Notes under the pieces: generated by a model
What the model saw: the letters and a program-made list of their open reading frames with translations, nothing else
The model's database searches: none
Told to the model about the DNA's origin: nothing
In this document: piece after piece, positions 7,749 through 17,555 of the stretch
Layout of the letters: each line of letters opens with the position of its first letter
Numbering within the stretch: the stretch's first letter is position 1
Source: Gammaproteobacteria bacterium
GTDB taxonomy: Bacteria; Pseudomonadota; Gammaproteobacteria; Enterobacterales; Psychrobiaceae
Length of the DNA: 64,000 nucleotides
Assembly: GCA_013214945.1 (NCBI GenBank)
Contig: JABSRT010000012.1
Coordinates: 1-64,000 of the forward strand
Reading direction: 5' to 3'
Position numbers and translations under genes: made by a program

Positions 7749-8144
7749 TTAGTCTAATTCTTTTATTTGGCGACGAATTTCGTCCATTTTTGCCGTCATT
7801 ACTTTTTCTAAATGGTCTAGATCAGACAGGAATTTCTGCTTAGCATCTACCGGTACGGCCTCTTGACGGGTTGCATCAAGTTGTTTTAGTTCTTGCAGTG
7901 CTAACACCAGCTGAGGGCTTATCTTTGCCATGTTATCGAATGCTTTCGAGTGGCGAACTTCAACCGGCAACGCTGAGCGATTACGGATAAAGGAAAACTT
8001 TTTGGTTCGTGATAAAAACGAGCCTTTTGGGCGTTTATAATAAATCTTTAGCACATCGGTATTACCCTGCTGACGCAAGGTATATTTTTGTACGTTGTCA
8101 ACTGACTTAATGCCCATTTGGTTTAAGGTTGGGTAATTTGACAT
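7749..8144 (-). CDS. UPF0325/DUF3461 family protein (YaeH-like)
   Basis: The 131-residue protein aligns with E. coli YaeH: the N-terminal YTLRQQGNTDVLKIYYKRPKG block and a C-terminal helical region ending DHLEKVMTAKMDEIRRQI match the family. It is a small, basic, cytoplasmic protein of unknown function, conserved in gammaproteobacteria and expressed as a single gene. The hydrophobic and charged pattern suggests a long C-terminal helix. Family assignment is confident; no biochemical role is known to me. Confidence 0.88.
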   Translation of the reverse strand: MSNYPTLNQMGIKSVDNVQKYTLRQQGNTDVLKIYYKRPKGSFLSRTKKFSFIRNRSALPVEVRHSKAFDNMAKISPQLVLALQELKQLDATRQEAVPVDAKQKFLSDLDHLEKVMTAKMDEIRRQIKELD

Positions 8145-8440
8145 GATGTGTTGTTCTCACAATTTGGCGCTTAGCTCGCTAAGCACGGGACTTTAAAATA
8201 GGTTAACGGCGCTCGATAAACTCAACAATAATTGAATAGATCAGATAACAAGGATTATTATTCGAGCTGGGTCGCTAGCATTGGCTAGCTATTGGGTTCA
8301 GCTGTCACCATTTTTAATATTGGTGTTTCGGGCGGCAGTGTAGGTGAGTAAATTACCTTGAGTTAGGACCAGTTGGCCAAACCGATAGAGCCAGTTGATT
8401 TTGGCTTATATTTATCATCTTGTACTAAGGACTTAAGCCG
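8145..8440. other. intergenic region, no feature recognised
   Basis: About 300 bases between the cobT end and the yaeH-like start, with AT-rich promoter-like DNA near 8150-8250. No hairpin or short gene stands out. Confidence 0.35.
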
Positions 8441-10243
8441 CTATTGACCTTTGGCAATAAGCTGTAGGATCTCTTTAAACACCCCATTTTCTAACACCTC
8501 TGGCAGGTCTAGAGCCAAGTTCGAACGATAGTAACTGCTTAAGTCGAGCCCGAAACCCAGTGCATGTAACTCGATATCACCGCGTGCTTCTAACATCTCG
8601 CACACTTGGCGTAAATGGTTGTCGAGATAACCGGGCTCATTGGCTTGGTTGGTCGCCGTTTCCATTGGGCAGCCGTCGGACAGTACAATAAGGATTTTGC
8701 GTGGTTCTGGGCGCGCTTGCATCCGTGATGCGGCCCATAATAGCGCTTCGCCGTCGATGCCTTCGCGAAATAATTCTGGCTTTAGCAATGCGACCAGCTG
8801 ATGACGTGCCCGTTTTAATGGCGTGTCGGCATCTTTATAAATAATATGTTCAAGCTCGGCCAAACGACCAGGATTGGCCAAACTGCCGCGCGCACGCCAT
8901 TGCTTTAATGGCTTGCCGCCTTGCCAAGCACGGGTAGTAAAGCCTAAAATTTCGCTGGTGGCACCGGCGAGTTCCAGCGCTTTCGTCATTAATTCAACCA
9001 ACATGGCGATTGAACTAATGTGGTGCTTCATAGAGCCTGAGTTGTCGATTAAAAAAGTGACTAAACAATCATTGTGCGGTTGATAACGTTCTGTTTTAAA
9101 TAATTGTCTAAAGTTAGGTGAGGTCACTAACGTGGTCAGGCGTTTGGCATCAATATAACCTTCTTCTTGACCAAAGTTCCAGCCTTCACGGCGCGGCGCT
9201 GCTAAAATTGTGGTCCAATCACGGGCCAATCGAGGCACATTAACCCCTTGTCCAGCAATCAGTAAGTCTTGCTGCTGGCGCAGTTTTTTACTTTGATGCG
9301 GCAAAATAAGTTGTTCGGCGGCCACTATGCGGTCGTTGCTGGTGGAAAAAATCTGGTAATTGGCTAATTGCTTCACTAATTTATTGTATTCATTGCGATA
9401 ACTTGGCTCGGTAGCACCGGGTGATTGGCCGTCTGGGTTGGCCTCAGGGTATAAAATTAAACTAAACCCAGCGACCGCGGCTTCGGCTTTACTGGTGGCA
9501 TCGTTGTTTTCATCGTCGTCGCCATCCGCCATCGCGTTAACAATTTCGTCGATTACCTTAACGATGCCTAATGCGTTTTCGCCATAGTTTTTTTGGTGCC
9601 GCGGGTTATTGCGCAGTCCCATTAAATAACCACCAATGTGCGGTGCTAACATCATGCGTTGCGGTTCAATTAAATCTTCAGTTGCCTCGCTTACACCATG
9701 ACGGTTTAGTCTCGCCCATACCACTTGAGCAATGGTATAAACCAGCAACCCAATGTGATTTTCAATCATGTCTGAATGACTAAAATCACTGCACCATTGC
9801 TGGTAGCGATGTTTTAAATTGGCTTTAGCACCGGGATGATTCTGGCTAACCAGTGACTCAACCCGTAGTTGTTCAAGCAGCTCAAAGATGACTTGGCCGA
9901 CCGCACTAGCAGGCACCAATTGTTGGTGTAATTGGGCATCGCTATGTTTTAAGCGCAGTGCAATACCGTCGGCAGCGCCGCGAAACGATTGATAATCGTC
10001 TTTGCTTAAGTCGGGCTGCAAGTGTGGCGCACGAATGCCCGATGATTGACCATTAACTTCGGGCCGGCGGCCACGAAAACGAAAGTTCTTTTCGCCTGAT
10101 ACTGCTCTAATCGTTGCACCGCACAGTTCTTCAACCTGTTGCTGCAATTTATCGGTTCGAGACGCAGGTGACGGTTCGTTGGCAGGTTCGCTGCTTAGGT
10201 CGCGGTAGCTGCTGTTGCCACTAAATTGTTCATAGTTGGCCAT
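8441..10243 (-). CDS. cobT: CobT-like cobaltochelatase VWA subunit
   Basis: The 600-residue protein resembles CobT of aerobic cobaltochelatase. The C-terminal von Willebrand A domain (about 391-600) has the MIDAS motif DNSGS at 400-404, followed by EILGFTTRAWQGG and IDGEALLWA, which are CobT signatures. The N-terminal half is the CobT-specific helical region with an acidic stretch near residues 240-250 (GDDDENND). It overlaps cobS by 14 bp. CobS and CobT act as an AAA-plus chaperone that powers metal insertion by CobN, but no CobN or other cobalamin gene lies nearby. The metal and partner are therefore uncertain. Confidence 0.88.
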   Translation of the reverse strand: MANYEQFSGNSSYRDLSSEPANEPSPASRTDKLQQQVEELCGATIRAVSGEKNFRFRGRRPEVNGQSSGIRAPHLQPDLSKDDYQSFRGAADGIALRLKHSDAQLHQQLVPASAVGQVIFELLEQLRVESLVSQNHPGAKANLKHRYQQWCSDFSHSDMIENHIGLLVYTIAQVVWARLNRHGVSEATEDLIEPQRMMLAPHIGGYLMGLRNNPRHQKNYGENALGIVKVIDEIVNAMADGDDDENNDATSKAEAAVAGFSLILYPEANPDGQSPGATEPSYRNEYNKLVKQLANYQIFSTSNDRIVAAEQLILPHQSKKLRQQQDLLIAGQGVNVPRLARDWTTILAAPRREGWNFGQEEGYIDAKRLTTLVTSPNFRQLFKTERYQPHNDCLVTFLIDNSGSMKHHISSIAMLVELMTKALELAGATSEILGFTTRAWQGGKPLKQWRARGSLANPGRLAELEHIIYKDADTPLKRARHQLVALLKPELFREGIDGEALLWAASRMQARPEPRKILIVLSDGCPMETATNQANEPGYLDNHLRQVCEMLEARGDIELHALGFGLDLSSYYRSNLALDLPEVLENGVFKEILQLIAKGQ

Positions 10244-11228
10244 CGGCCATCACCTTAGCGGCTTGATGCGCCCAAGATTCGGTGAGTTCTTGGTCAAAAC
10301 AGCGTTGGAAGAATTCGGCAATAATTGGCCGCTCGGCTTCGTCACATTTGTTGAGGAAAGACAGGCGAAAAGCGACCGCAATATCTTGGAAAATTTCATT
10401 GTTTTCGGCCCACGAAATGACAGTGCGAGGTGACATTAAGGTGGATATATCGCCCGCGGCAAAGCTGCTGCGGGTCATGTCGGCGACCGCGATCATCGAT
10501 CTGACCAACAGTTCATCAGAGCCGCCCTTCAGACTAGGTACCCGCGCCATCACTATTTTTACTTCGTCATTGGTTGGCAAGTAATTGAGGGTCGTAACAA
10601 TATTCCAGCGATCCATTTGCGCCTGATTAACCATTTGGGTGCCATGATACAGGCCATTGCTATTGCCTAACCCGACAGTGTTGGCGGTCGCAAACAGTCT
10701 AAATTGTGGATGTGGGGTGATCACTTCGTTTTGGTCAAGCAAGGTGAACTTGCCATCGCGTTCTAAAATACGCTGGATCACAAACATCACATCGGGACGC
10801 CCGGCATCTATTTCGTCAAAAATTAACGCAGTAGGTCGGCGCAATGCCCACGGCACTATGCCTTCTTGAAACTGGGTAATTTGCTTGCCATCACGCAATA
10901 CAATGGTGTCTTTGCCGACTAAATCGAGCCGGCTGATATGACCGTCGAGATTCACCCGAACACAAGGCCAGTTTAACCGCGCCGCGACTTGCTCGATATG
11001 GGTAGATTTACCGGTGCCATGCAGGCCTTGGACCATTACCCGGCGATCACGAAAAAAACCGGCCAAAATAGCCAAGGTCACTTCTGGGTTAAATTGATAG
11101 GCATTATCGATATCTGGGACATGGCTATCGCGCTGACTAAAAGCGGGCACTTTAAGGTTGCTATCGATGCCAAAGACGTCGCGCACAGACAGCATGATAT
11201 CGGGTTTATCAATGGTTATATCAGACAT
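10230..11228 (-). CDS. cobS: CobS-like AAA-plus ATPase
   Basis: The 332-residue protein matches CobS along its length, starting with SVRDVFGIDSNLKVPAF. Walker A is GLHGTGKST (68-76), Walker B is LIFDEID (135-141), and the motif FATANTVGLG is typical. It belongs to the MoxR-related ATPases that form rings with a VWA partner, here CobT. I chose the ATG at 11228, with AGGAA eight bases upstream, over an in-frame TTG one codon earlier. In the known system CobST hydrolyses ATP to drive CobN; here the pair stands alone. Confidence 0.9.
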   Translation of the reverse strand: MSDITIDKPDIMLSVRDVFGIDSNLKVPAFSQRDSHVPDIDNAYQFNPEVTLAILAGFFRDRRVMVQGLHGTGKSTHIEQVAARLNWPCVRVNLDGHISRLDLVGKDTIVLRDGKQITQFQEGIVPWALRRPTALIFDEIDAGRPDVMFVIQRILERDGKFTLLDQNEVITPHPQFRLFATANTVGLGNSNGLYHGTQMVNQAQMDRWNIVTTLNYLPTNDEVKIVMARVPSLKGGSDELLVRSMIAVADMTRSSFAAGDISTLMSPRTVISWAENNEIFQDIAVAFRLSFLNKCDEAERPIIAEFFQRCFDQELTESWAHQAAKVMADGQL

Positions 11229-11405
11229 CAAAAATTCCTATTACTTACTGCAATATATATTAAGCAAAGTGTATGTAATTTAGCTATTACGCAACGGAGC
11301 CAGTGCAAAGTCACCGATGGTGCCAGTAACGTCCTTGGCTTGCAGTGTAATTGACTGCACTTCTATACTGCTTGTAACAAACTAGCGCTAATAAAGGATT
11401 AATTG

Positions 11406-12872
11406 ATGAAGCAAAATTTATTGTCTTCAGACAGCCATCAACAACCGTCGATTTGGGCGATAGGTGGGGCCGATAAACTCGGGGTCGCGGCCGACATTCG
11501 TGTCGCCGGCGCTAACCATGTGCATTGTGCGACTATTATTAGCAGTATTAGTGCGACCAGTACCACAGCCAATAAGATAGCGGCGACGTCGGTTGAACTG
11601 CTCAAAATACAGTGGCGGACAATAGCCCTCGAGTCATCGACCAATGTTTGTAAAATAGGCCTGTTGGTTAATGCTGAGCAAATATTGTGGCTGGCGAATA
11701 AGCTAAGGGATTACCGCCAAATTAACCCCGAACTAACCGTTATTTATCAACCTGTGTTGGTTGACGATGAAGGCGAACTGGCTCTTAGTCAGCAAGCGAT
11801 CACGCAAATAACACGTTATTTGTTACCACAAGTTGATTTGCTGATGGTGAATTACGTTGCAATGACGATATTATCCGAGCAGTCGGTCGCGAGCAGATCA
11901 CAAGCAATTTCAGTTGGGCTGAAATTTAGCCAGCACTATCAGTTAGGGCTGTCGCTTGAGGTCTCCGAGCCACAACACGCTCAGACTAACCATTATTACT
12001 TCTCGCTCAAGCCCGCTGACAACATGGTGATGGTCACCAGCCAAAAAGCAACGCCAAACTTGCCAGCTTCGCAGTGTACGAACTCAAGTGTGGTAGCCAG
12101 TCTGTTAGCCAAAAATTACGGTTATGTTGATGCGTTGATTTTGGCGCAAGGCATTATGGCACAGGCGATATATCAACCCCATCCATTGGGTAATGCACGT
12201 GAGAATGTGTTTCAACTTAGCCCGGTTAATGGCTTTAATGACTTGCCACAATGTTATAGCTTCGAGCAATTTATAGCTCAATCTACTCAAAATAATAGCT
12301 TAAGCAAGCTGGTATATTCCGCGATAACATCGAGAGCTTGTGCCACTAATTTAGGACTGTTTATTACTGTAGATCATGTGGGATTGCTCGAGGATATCCT
12401 TAAACTTGGAGTAAAAAGCACAACCTTGCTAGCTTGCAGTGATGACAAGGGAGAAATTGAACGTGCGGTGATCGAGGGCGTAGCCTTAGGGCGACAATAT
12501 CAAGCGCGGGTGTTTATAGCACAGCACTGGCAACTGGCGGTTAAACATGCGGCATATGGCATTGAACTAACGTTAGAACAATGCGCTCAGGCCGACTTGG
12601 CCGTGATTAAAGACGCGGGGCTGCGGCTAGGAATTAAGGTCAATAGTCTTTATCAGGCACTAGAAGCCTTGAAACTCGGGCCAAGTTATTTGGTGCTTGG
12701 TGGTGTAATGTCAGATGAAGTGGCCGTTGAAAAACTAGCGCTGATTGCTCAACTGTTAAAACACCGCTGCGTGGTGGTGGCAAAAAGCTCAGCGACGGTA
12801 AACGAGGTCGCTCAGGTTCTGGCAAGCGGGGGGGACGGTTCAAATACTAAATGTGCCACAGCAATCGTTTGA
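11406..12872 (+). CDS. divergent ThiD-ThiE-like fusion protein
   Basis: The 488-residue protein has two parts. Residues 1-about 290 follow the HMP-phosphate kinase (ThiD) fold: GGADKLGVAADI stands where ThiD has a Gly-rich SGGGAGIQAD, and CKIGLL and VIYQPVLVD match later strands. Residues about 305-488 follow thiamine phosphate synthase (ThiE): ARVFIAQHWQLAVKHAAYGI, DLAVIKDAGLRLGI and GPSYLVLGG. Key motifs are lost. The ThiD GTGC loop reads QCTNSS, the ThiE GQED becomes TLEQC, and the STH and TKTK motifs are absent. It is probably not a normal thiamine enzyme. No TPP riboswitch is seen upstream. AGGA lies eight bases before the ATG. It is divergent from cobS. Confidence 0.75.
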   Translation: MKQNLLSSDSHQQPSIWAIGGADKLGVAADIRVAGANHVHCATIISSISATSTTANKIAATSVELLKIQWRTIALESSTNVCKIGLLVNAEQILWLANKLRDYRQINPELTVIYQPVLVDDEGELALSQQAITQITRYLLPQVDLLMVNYVAMTILSEQSVASRSQAISVGLKFSQHYQLGLSLEVSEPQHAQTNHYYFSLKPADNMVMVTSQKATPNLPASQCTNSSVVASLLAKNYGYVDALILAQGIMAQAIYQPHPLGNARENVFQLSPVNGFNDLPQCYSFEQFIAQSTQNNSLSKLVYSAITSRACATNLGLFITVDHVGLLEDILKLGVKSTTLLACSDDKGEIERAVIEGVALGRQYQARVFIAQHWQLAVKHAAYGIELTLEQCAQADLAVIKDAGLRLGIKVNSLYQALEALKLGPSYLVLGGVMSDEVAVEKLALIAQLLKHRCVVVAKSSATVNEVAQVLASGGDGSNTKCATAIV

Positions 12873-13027
12873 GATTAAGGCAATTAGGGGCGCCGACGTA
12901 TAACATCGATTACATTCAGTGAAAAACAGCACTGCCTAATCGCATTGAGTTTGAAGATAGTAATGATCAGCAGCTTAAAGTTAAATTTCTGATGACCCTG
13001 TGATATTACTAAAGCAACTAGAACCAC

Positions 13028-13070
13028 TGGCTACCTCAAATTAAAAGATGGTTTTAACTTGAGGTAGCCA
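13028..13070. terminator. strong hairpin between convergent genes
   Basis: TGGCTACCTCAA pairs perfectly with TTGAGGTAGCCA; after one mismatch a 6-bp TTAAAA/TTTTAA stem closes on a 5-base loop. It lies between the 3' ends of the ThiD-ThiE-like gene and the pilus locus and could terminate either side, although no long T run follows. Confidence 0.65.
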
Positions 13071-13157
13071 TTAACCCTAACAACATAGAACGCTGTTAAA
13101 TATCGATTATAGTTCAACAGCAGCGGGCAAAGTTGAAGGGCTGGAAACTGTTATGAT

Positions 13158-13658
13158 TTATGGGGAAATGGAAATGTCTATTTCTAAATCGACTAAGTAA
13201 CTGCTACTTGTATTTAGTGGCACGGTGACATTTAAAATACCACCGACATGAATATCGAGAATTCCGCTAGCACCACTATCTATGATGGTTACATTATTGG
13301 CTATCATTGTTTTGGTCTCAGTGTCACTGCTCACTTCACCCGTTGGCTTAAAAGTAAACAAATTCCCGGGGTAGGTAAAGGTATAAGGAGTAATTCTCAT
13401 GAAAGTATTTTTCGGTGCGAGAACACGATAATGGCCAGGTAAGCCGTTGTGAGTTGGGCACGTATTACTAAAATCACTGGTAAATATTCCGGTAGAAAAT
13501 GCCATCTGACATTGACCGGTAATAGGTACTACGGCACCAAATGTAAGTGGCTGAATTATTGCTGTTACATGCCCAGTGGCAAAAACTTGCGCTGTAAGCG
13601 TGATATTAATAATTGCTAGTCGTAATCCGATGTAAAAAAGACGAATTTTTTTAGTCAT
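13158..13658 (-). CDS. secreted pilus-associated protein, minor subunit or tip candidate
   Basis: The 166-residue protein has an N-terminal signal peptide (hydrophobic stretch to about residue 28, VFA then TG). The mature part is beta-rich, with two Cys (QCQMAF and NTCPTH) likely to form a disulfide. Its outline (LTFGAVVP near the start, C-terminal alternating strand VDLEIDISISP) resembles DUF4402-type pilins, like the first gene of this locus. It is the last gene of pilin-chaperone-usher, the usual place for a minor or tip subunit. AGGA precedes the ATG. The family match is weak, so the role is inferred largely from context. Confidence 0.6.
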   Translation of the reverse strand: MTKKIRLFYIGLRLAIINITLTAQVFATGHVTAIIQPLTFGAVVPITGQCQMAFSTGIFTSDFSNTCPTHNGLPGHYRVLAPKNTFMRITPYTFTYPGNLFTFKPTGEVSSDTETKTMIANNVTIIDSGASGILDIHVGGILNVTVPLNTSSSYLVDLEIDISISP

Positions 13659-13749
13659 AATATATTTTCCTGCCCAATTAAGCCGACGAATTAAAAACTA
13701 TTTTACCGACGGTTGTTGTGGCTTATATAGCGTAATAATAATTTTAAGA

Positions 13750-16700
13750 TTAACGTTTTTTAACCCAAGCAAGTTGTTGTAACTCTGTTGATAAATTAGC
13801 CGCGGCATTTTTTGCTGCGCTAGCGCTCTTAAAACTGCCCAAGCTTAATACTTGTAACGTTCGGTCATTAAGTTGTTTACTAATCACTGTGAGTTCATCG
13901 CGGTTGAGCTGATAATGTTCGATAAAGCTTGCGATGGTTTTCGGTTGTGAGGCAACTAGTAATTGAATTGTAAAATCATTGGAGCTTGCCTCTAGCGGCA
14001 GTGAGTTCGGTTGAGTTTTTTGTCCGGTTATCGTTTTGATAACTGATGAAATCCCTGGGTTATCAGACTTAAATTTCTGTTGATACTGTTCTGCCTGCTG
14101 ACGCTGGATAAATGCCTTACAACGAATAAGATGTAACAAGGATTTTTTTACTACTGTACAGTCGTTGGCCAGTTGAGGATGGTCGGTTAGCCAATTTTCG
14201 GCATTGTTACGTTGCGCATAGGCACCAAGTTGCAATTGGAATAATGGCTGAGCAGCTTCTATTGGAGCAAGTTGTTTGTTTGGTGTGACTGACGGTAGTG
14301 ATATCGCTGGGGTAGCTTGTACAACAGGTTGCACTATTGTATTGCTAATCTGCGTTTTTGGTGGTTGTTCTGGCTGTGGCTTTTCTGAGCTTGGTGTTAT
14401 TGGTCGCTGAAATTGACCATTGGCTTCAGCACGTAAAGCAGTATCACTGGCAATTGCTGATGGTGGCACTGCGACAGTTAGGTCATCAATAATACTTTCG
14501 CTCGCTTCAGCTTTTAAGTCAGCGTTGTTAGTTGCCCTAGGTGATGCTGCCAGAGTTAAAGGCTTGGGACCATCTTGAGCATAGTTTGCTGGCGTCGAAA
14601 AATTACGATTGTTGGCCTTATTTACAATGGCTACACGAGGCTCCCAAGGCACTGCATAAATTTGTTGTGCCGCAATATCTTCGCCAAAGTAAAATGCGTC
14701 CCCATTACTTGGATCTAATGTCAAGGTGCTCGACTCTGGCAGTGTTGTCGGTGCTGTGTTTTTTCTAAGTAATACGAGAGGTGCGATTTCGTAATCGCCA
14801 CCTTGTTTTGGTGTAACAAAATGTAGCTTGCCACGCTGTGCCACTAAACCAAGTCGATTAAGGTCTTTGTTTGCTACTTGCAAAGTATAATGACCAGGAT
14901 TAAGTCCGATCACTTCGAAAAAACCGTCAATATCAATTGCTAAAACTTGGCTAATACCAGTATTACGATTAACTAGTTCAATAGTTCCCGATGTTAGGGG
15001 TTGCTCTCGGTCTTCAGGACCTATCACAGCAAAACCTGAAATGTTGGTTTTCAAAACGAAGGGGAGTTCGATGTCAATTCGGCTGCCTGGATGAGTATAT
15101 ATAGTATAAGACTTGTCTTTGGTTGCTACACCATCTTGCCAGTTGGCGGTAAAGGTAAAAGGGGTATAAACAGGAACGCCAGGTAGACTAACTCGTCCTT
15201 GTTTACTGGTTGTTAGCCCTCGCCATAGCGGCAGTGGAGAAAACTCAACATTGTCTAGAGTCCAGTCTCCCTCATCGCGTCGGTTATTACTGTTGCGATC
15301 TAGGTAGCTGGTCACATTTAAATTTCCGGAGGCGGCAGAGTTTTTACTTGAGAATAAAAATCGCTGATTATGAGCGTCATAATCAATGAAAAAACTGAGT
15401 CCTAAGTTTACCGACCACTGTTTTTCTGAATCGATGTCACCAAAAATGCTTAAACCAAAAGTATCGAATGTTGTGTTGTAACTGTAATTTAGATCCCATT
15501 TATCGACGATTTGAGCGTTTATAGCAGGAGAGTAACCACTTCTGAGCGTATGAATGCTCCTATCGTTTAATCGCCATGATGCACTGGCTGTAACACGGTT
15601 TAACTGAGTGTCTGGTTCTATTGTGTAATTGGCTGCGCCACGAAGCTTAAAAGGGCCCCACTTCGAGCTAACGGTGAGGTTTCCTGCGAATAAATTGGAA
15701 ACGCCATCAATATCAAAAGTCTGGTAATTGGTTGAATTACTGAAATGTAAATTTGATAGACGCCAAGATAATCGAGAGTCAAACAGCCAGCTATTTATAT
15801 GCTCATCATTACCGCGGTATGTTACTGAGCTACGATAACCAATCCCACGGCTAAAAGGCAAGATGCCACCAGTGGCAAAGGCCATTTGATAGTTGTGGTG
15901 ATCATCTGGCATTGTCGAACTTGAAAAGTCACGTTGCTCTTCTAAAGTTATATTATAGTTTTGACCAGAAGAAAATGAGCCAATACCCTGCAATAATAAA
16001 TGATGGCCATAGTTTTGTTGTTTTACCAATGACAAATCAATCACTAGATTATTAAAAGCTGACTGAATATGGCTACCAAGGTAATGTTGATTTAGTTGTT
16101 TATTATCATTTGACTGTTGGGTGTCGCGGCTACGCTGAAAAAACGAACCGATATGGGTATTGTTAAATGGTGAATAATCGACGGAAAACCCCATGTCTGT
16201 ACCAAAACTGCCAGCGACAGTATCGGAGCCGTCGCCGTCGAGCAAAGTTTTATTTCGGTCAAGAACGTAAGCGTCATAGGCCAATTCGCCCTTGGGTAGC
16301 CAATTAGCACCAACATTGAGATTCTCACGACGAACCTCTTCTTCACCAAACGGACCAAATAAACGGATTTCAAACTGATTACTCCCATAATCAGTATCAA
16401 TATCACGAAATAGAAAATGGCCATTTTCTGGCACAGTTTGGGTACTAAGTAAAAAACCATTGTGATATAACTCGGCTTCCCAGCCAGGAGTCGCATCCCC
16501 TTCAATATCTTTGCTACCAAAATTTCGACTGAAATTATCAGGTCGACGTGATAATTCAAATCCGAGCCCCGATGGTACATTGCTTAATAATGAGTGGGAT
16601 GTTGCAGATATGTCGCCAAAGCTATATTGACGTAGTCCACCCCAGAGTGTCTCATTTGGGTTTGGTTGGTGACGGGAAAAATTAATCCGTGAATTGACAT

Positions 16701-17433
16701 CACCAGTTTGAATATCTTGAAATAACGAAATTGCGGCGCTGTGATAAAGAATATCAGATGATGTTTGAATGCTATAACCACCTTGAATATTATCATGATC
16801 TTTTTGTGCCCCTAGCCTCAGAGATATATCTGCTGTGGGAGGAGTAAGTAGTTGATAAACATCAGATACGTAAAATCTATTAGATAGTTGTTTTTTTTGT
16901 TGTTTTTGCCTAACCTGGCTACGATTCCATTGTTTTTCAATTGGGAAAAGTTTAACCCCAGATTTTAAATTGACTATTAATTGTGATAAAAGAACCTCTA
17001 TTTTCCCTTGTAGTAGCTGTTCTAGGACTAAATGCGAGAGGTATATCTCAAAATCATCGCGGCCCCACGAATAATCTGCATCATTCTCGAGTAGAGAGAT
17101 AGAACTATTGTTTTTAACAAGCTCGATGACCGAAGTCATACCATCATGGGTTATTAATAACTTGCCTGTCTCAATGTTAATTTCAGCTCTAGCACCTAAG
17201 GCACTAACGAGTAAACTGGCAGGTAACAAAGTTTGCTCGCCACTTTGGAATGCTTCAATTGAACTTAATAGTCGTTTGTTTTGTAATCGAATGTCGAGCA
17301 ATAAAAAGTCACTTTTCTCTAAATCAACCTCTTGAAATTGGTTGGCCAGCGATTCTATACTGATTAAAAGCATTAAACAGCCGCTAAGGCATTGAGTAAA
17401 ACGAGAAACGCGTTTTGAAATTACTACTGTCAT
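13750..17433 (-). CDS. outer-membrane usher-like protein with C-terminal SPOR-like domains
   Basis: The 1227-residue precursor has a signal peptide (about 1-31). Residues about 30-175 are a periplasmic N-domain. Residues about 200-690 alternate like a beta-barrel; the segment with ELYHNGFLLSTQ and DTDYGSNQFEIRLFGPFGEE resembles the plug and barrel of fimbrial ushers. Residues about 700-930 hold Ig/transthyretin-like units, one with the Ca-binding-like DRNSNNRRDEGDW. After a Pro/Gln/Thr-rich linker, two SPOR-like repeats follow: 1065-1136 (starting FQLQLGAYA) and 1154-1227 (starting FTIQLLVAS). SPOR domains bind denuded septal peptidoglycan, and I know of no usual usher that carries them. It lies between the chaperone and the last subunit gene. 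The usher call is good; the SPOR calls are from pattern only. Confidence 0.8.
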   Translation of the reverse strand: MTVVISKRVSRFTQCLSGCLMLLISIESLANQFQEVDLEKSDFLLLDIRLQNKRLLSSIEAFQSGEQTLLPASLLVSALGARAEINIETGKLLITHDGMTSVIELVKNNSSISLLENDADYSWGRDDFEIYLSHLVLEQLLQGKIEVLLSQLIVNLKSGVKLFPIEKQWNRSQVRQKQQKKQLSNRFYVSDVYQLLTPPTADISLRLGAQKDHDNIQGGYSIQTSSDILYHSAAISLFQDIQTGDVNSRINFSRHQPNPNETLWGGLRQYSFGDISATSHSLLSNVPSGLGFELSRRPDNFSRNFGSKDIEGDATPGWEAELYHNGFLLSTQTVPENGHFLFRDIDTDYGSNQFEIRLFGPFGEEEVRRENLNVGANWLPKGELAYDAYVLDRNKTLLDGDGSDTVAGSFGTDMGFSVDYSPFNNTHIGSFFQRSRDTQQSNDNKQLNQHYLGSHIQSAFNNLVIDLSLVKQQNYGHHLLLQGIGSFSSGQNYNITLEEQRDFSSSTMPDDHHNYQMAFATGGILPFSRGIGYRSSVTYRGNDEHINSWLFDSRLSWRLSNLHFSNSTNYQTFDIDGVSNLFAGNLTVSSKWGPFKLRGAANYTIEPDTQLNRVTASASWRLNDRSIHTLRSGYSPAINAQIVDKWDLNYSYNTTFDTFGLSIFGDIDSEKQWSVNLGLSFFIDYDAHNQRFLFSSKNSAASGNLNVTSYLDRNSNNRRDEGDWTLDNVEFSPLPLWRGLTTSKQGRVSLPGVPVYTPFTFTANWQDGVATKDKSYTIYTHPGSRIDIELPFVLKTNISGFAVIGPEDREQPLTSGTIELVNRNTGISQVLAIDIDGFFEVIGLNPGHYTLQVANKDLNRLGLVAQRGKLHFVTPKQGGDYEIAPLVLLRKNTAPTTLPESSTLTLDPSNGDAFYFGEDIAAQQIYAVPWEPRVAIVNKANNRNFSTPANYAQDGPKPLTLAASPRATNNADLKAEASESIIDDLTVAVPPSAIASDTALRAEANGQFQRPITPSSEKPQPEQPPKTQISNTIVQPVVQATPAISLPSVTPNKQLAPIEAAQPLFQLQLGAYAQRNNAENWLTDHPQLANDCTVVKKSLLHLIRCKAFIQRQQAEQYQQKFKSDNPGISSVIKTITGQKTQPNSLPLEASSNDFTIQLLVASQPKTIASFIEHYQLNRDELTVISKQLNDRTLQVLSLGSFKSASAAKNAAANLSTELQQLAWVKKR

Positions 17434-17555
17434 ATAAAGCCCTGTCTCATTTTACTTAGCACATAGCCATTGTTAGCTTGATGGTTAATCATTTGTGATA
17501 ATGTACTGCAACGTAATCTCTAGTATTGAAAATGCGTTAGTATATCCGCTACTGA

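Noticed and set aside
11280-11400. Possible TPP riboswitch before the ThiD-ThiE-like gene
   Set aside because: The conserved CTGAGA and related thi-box bases are absent.
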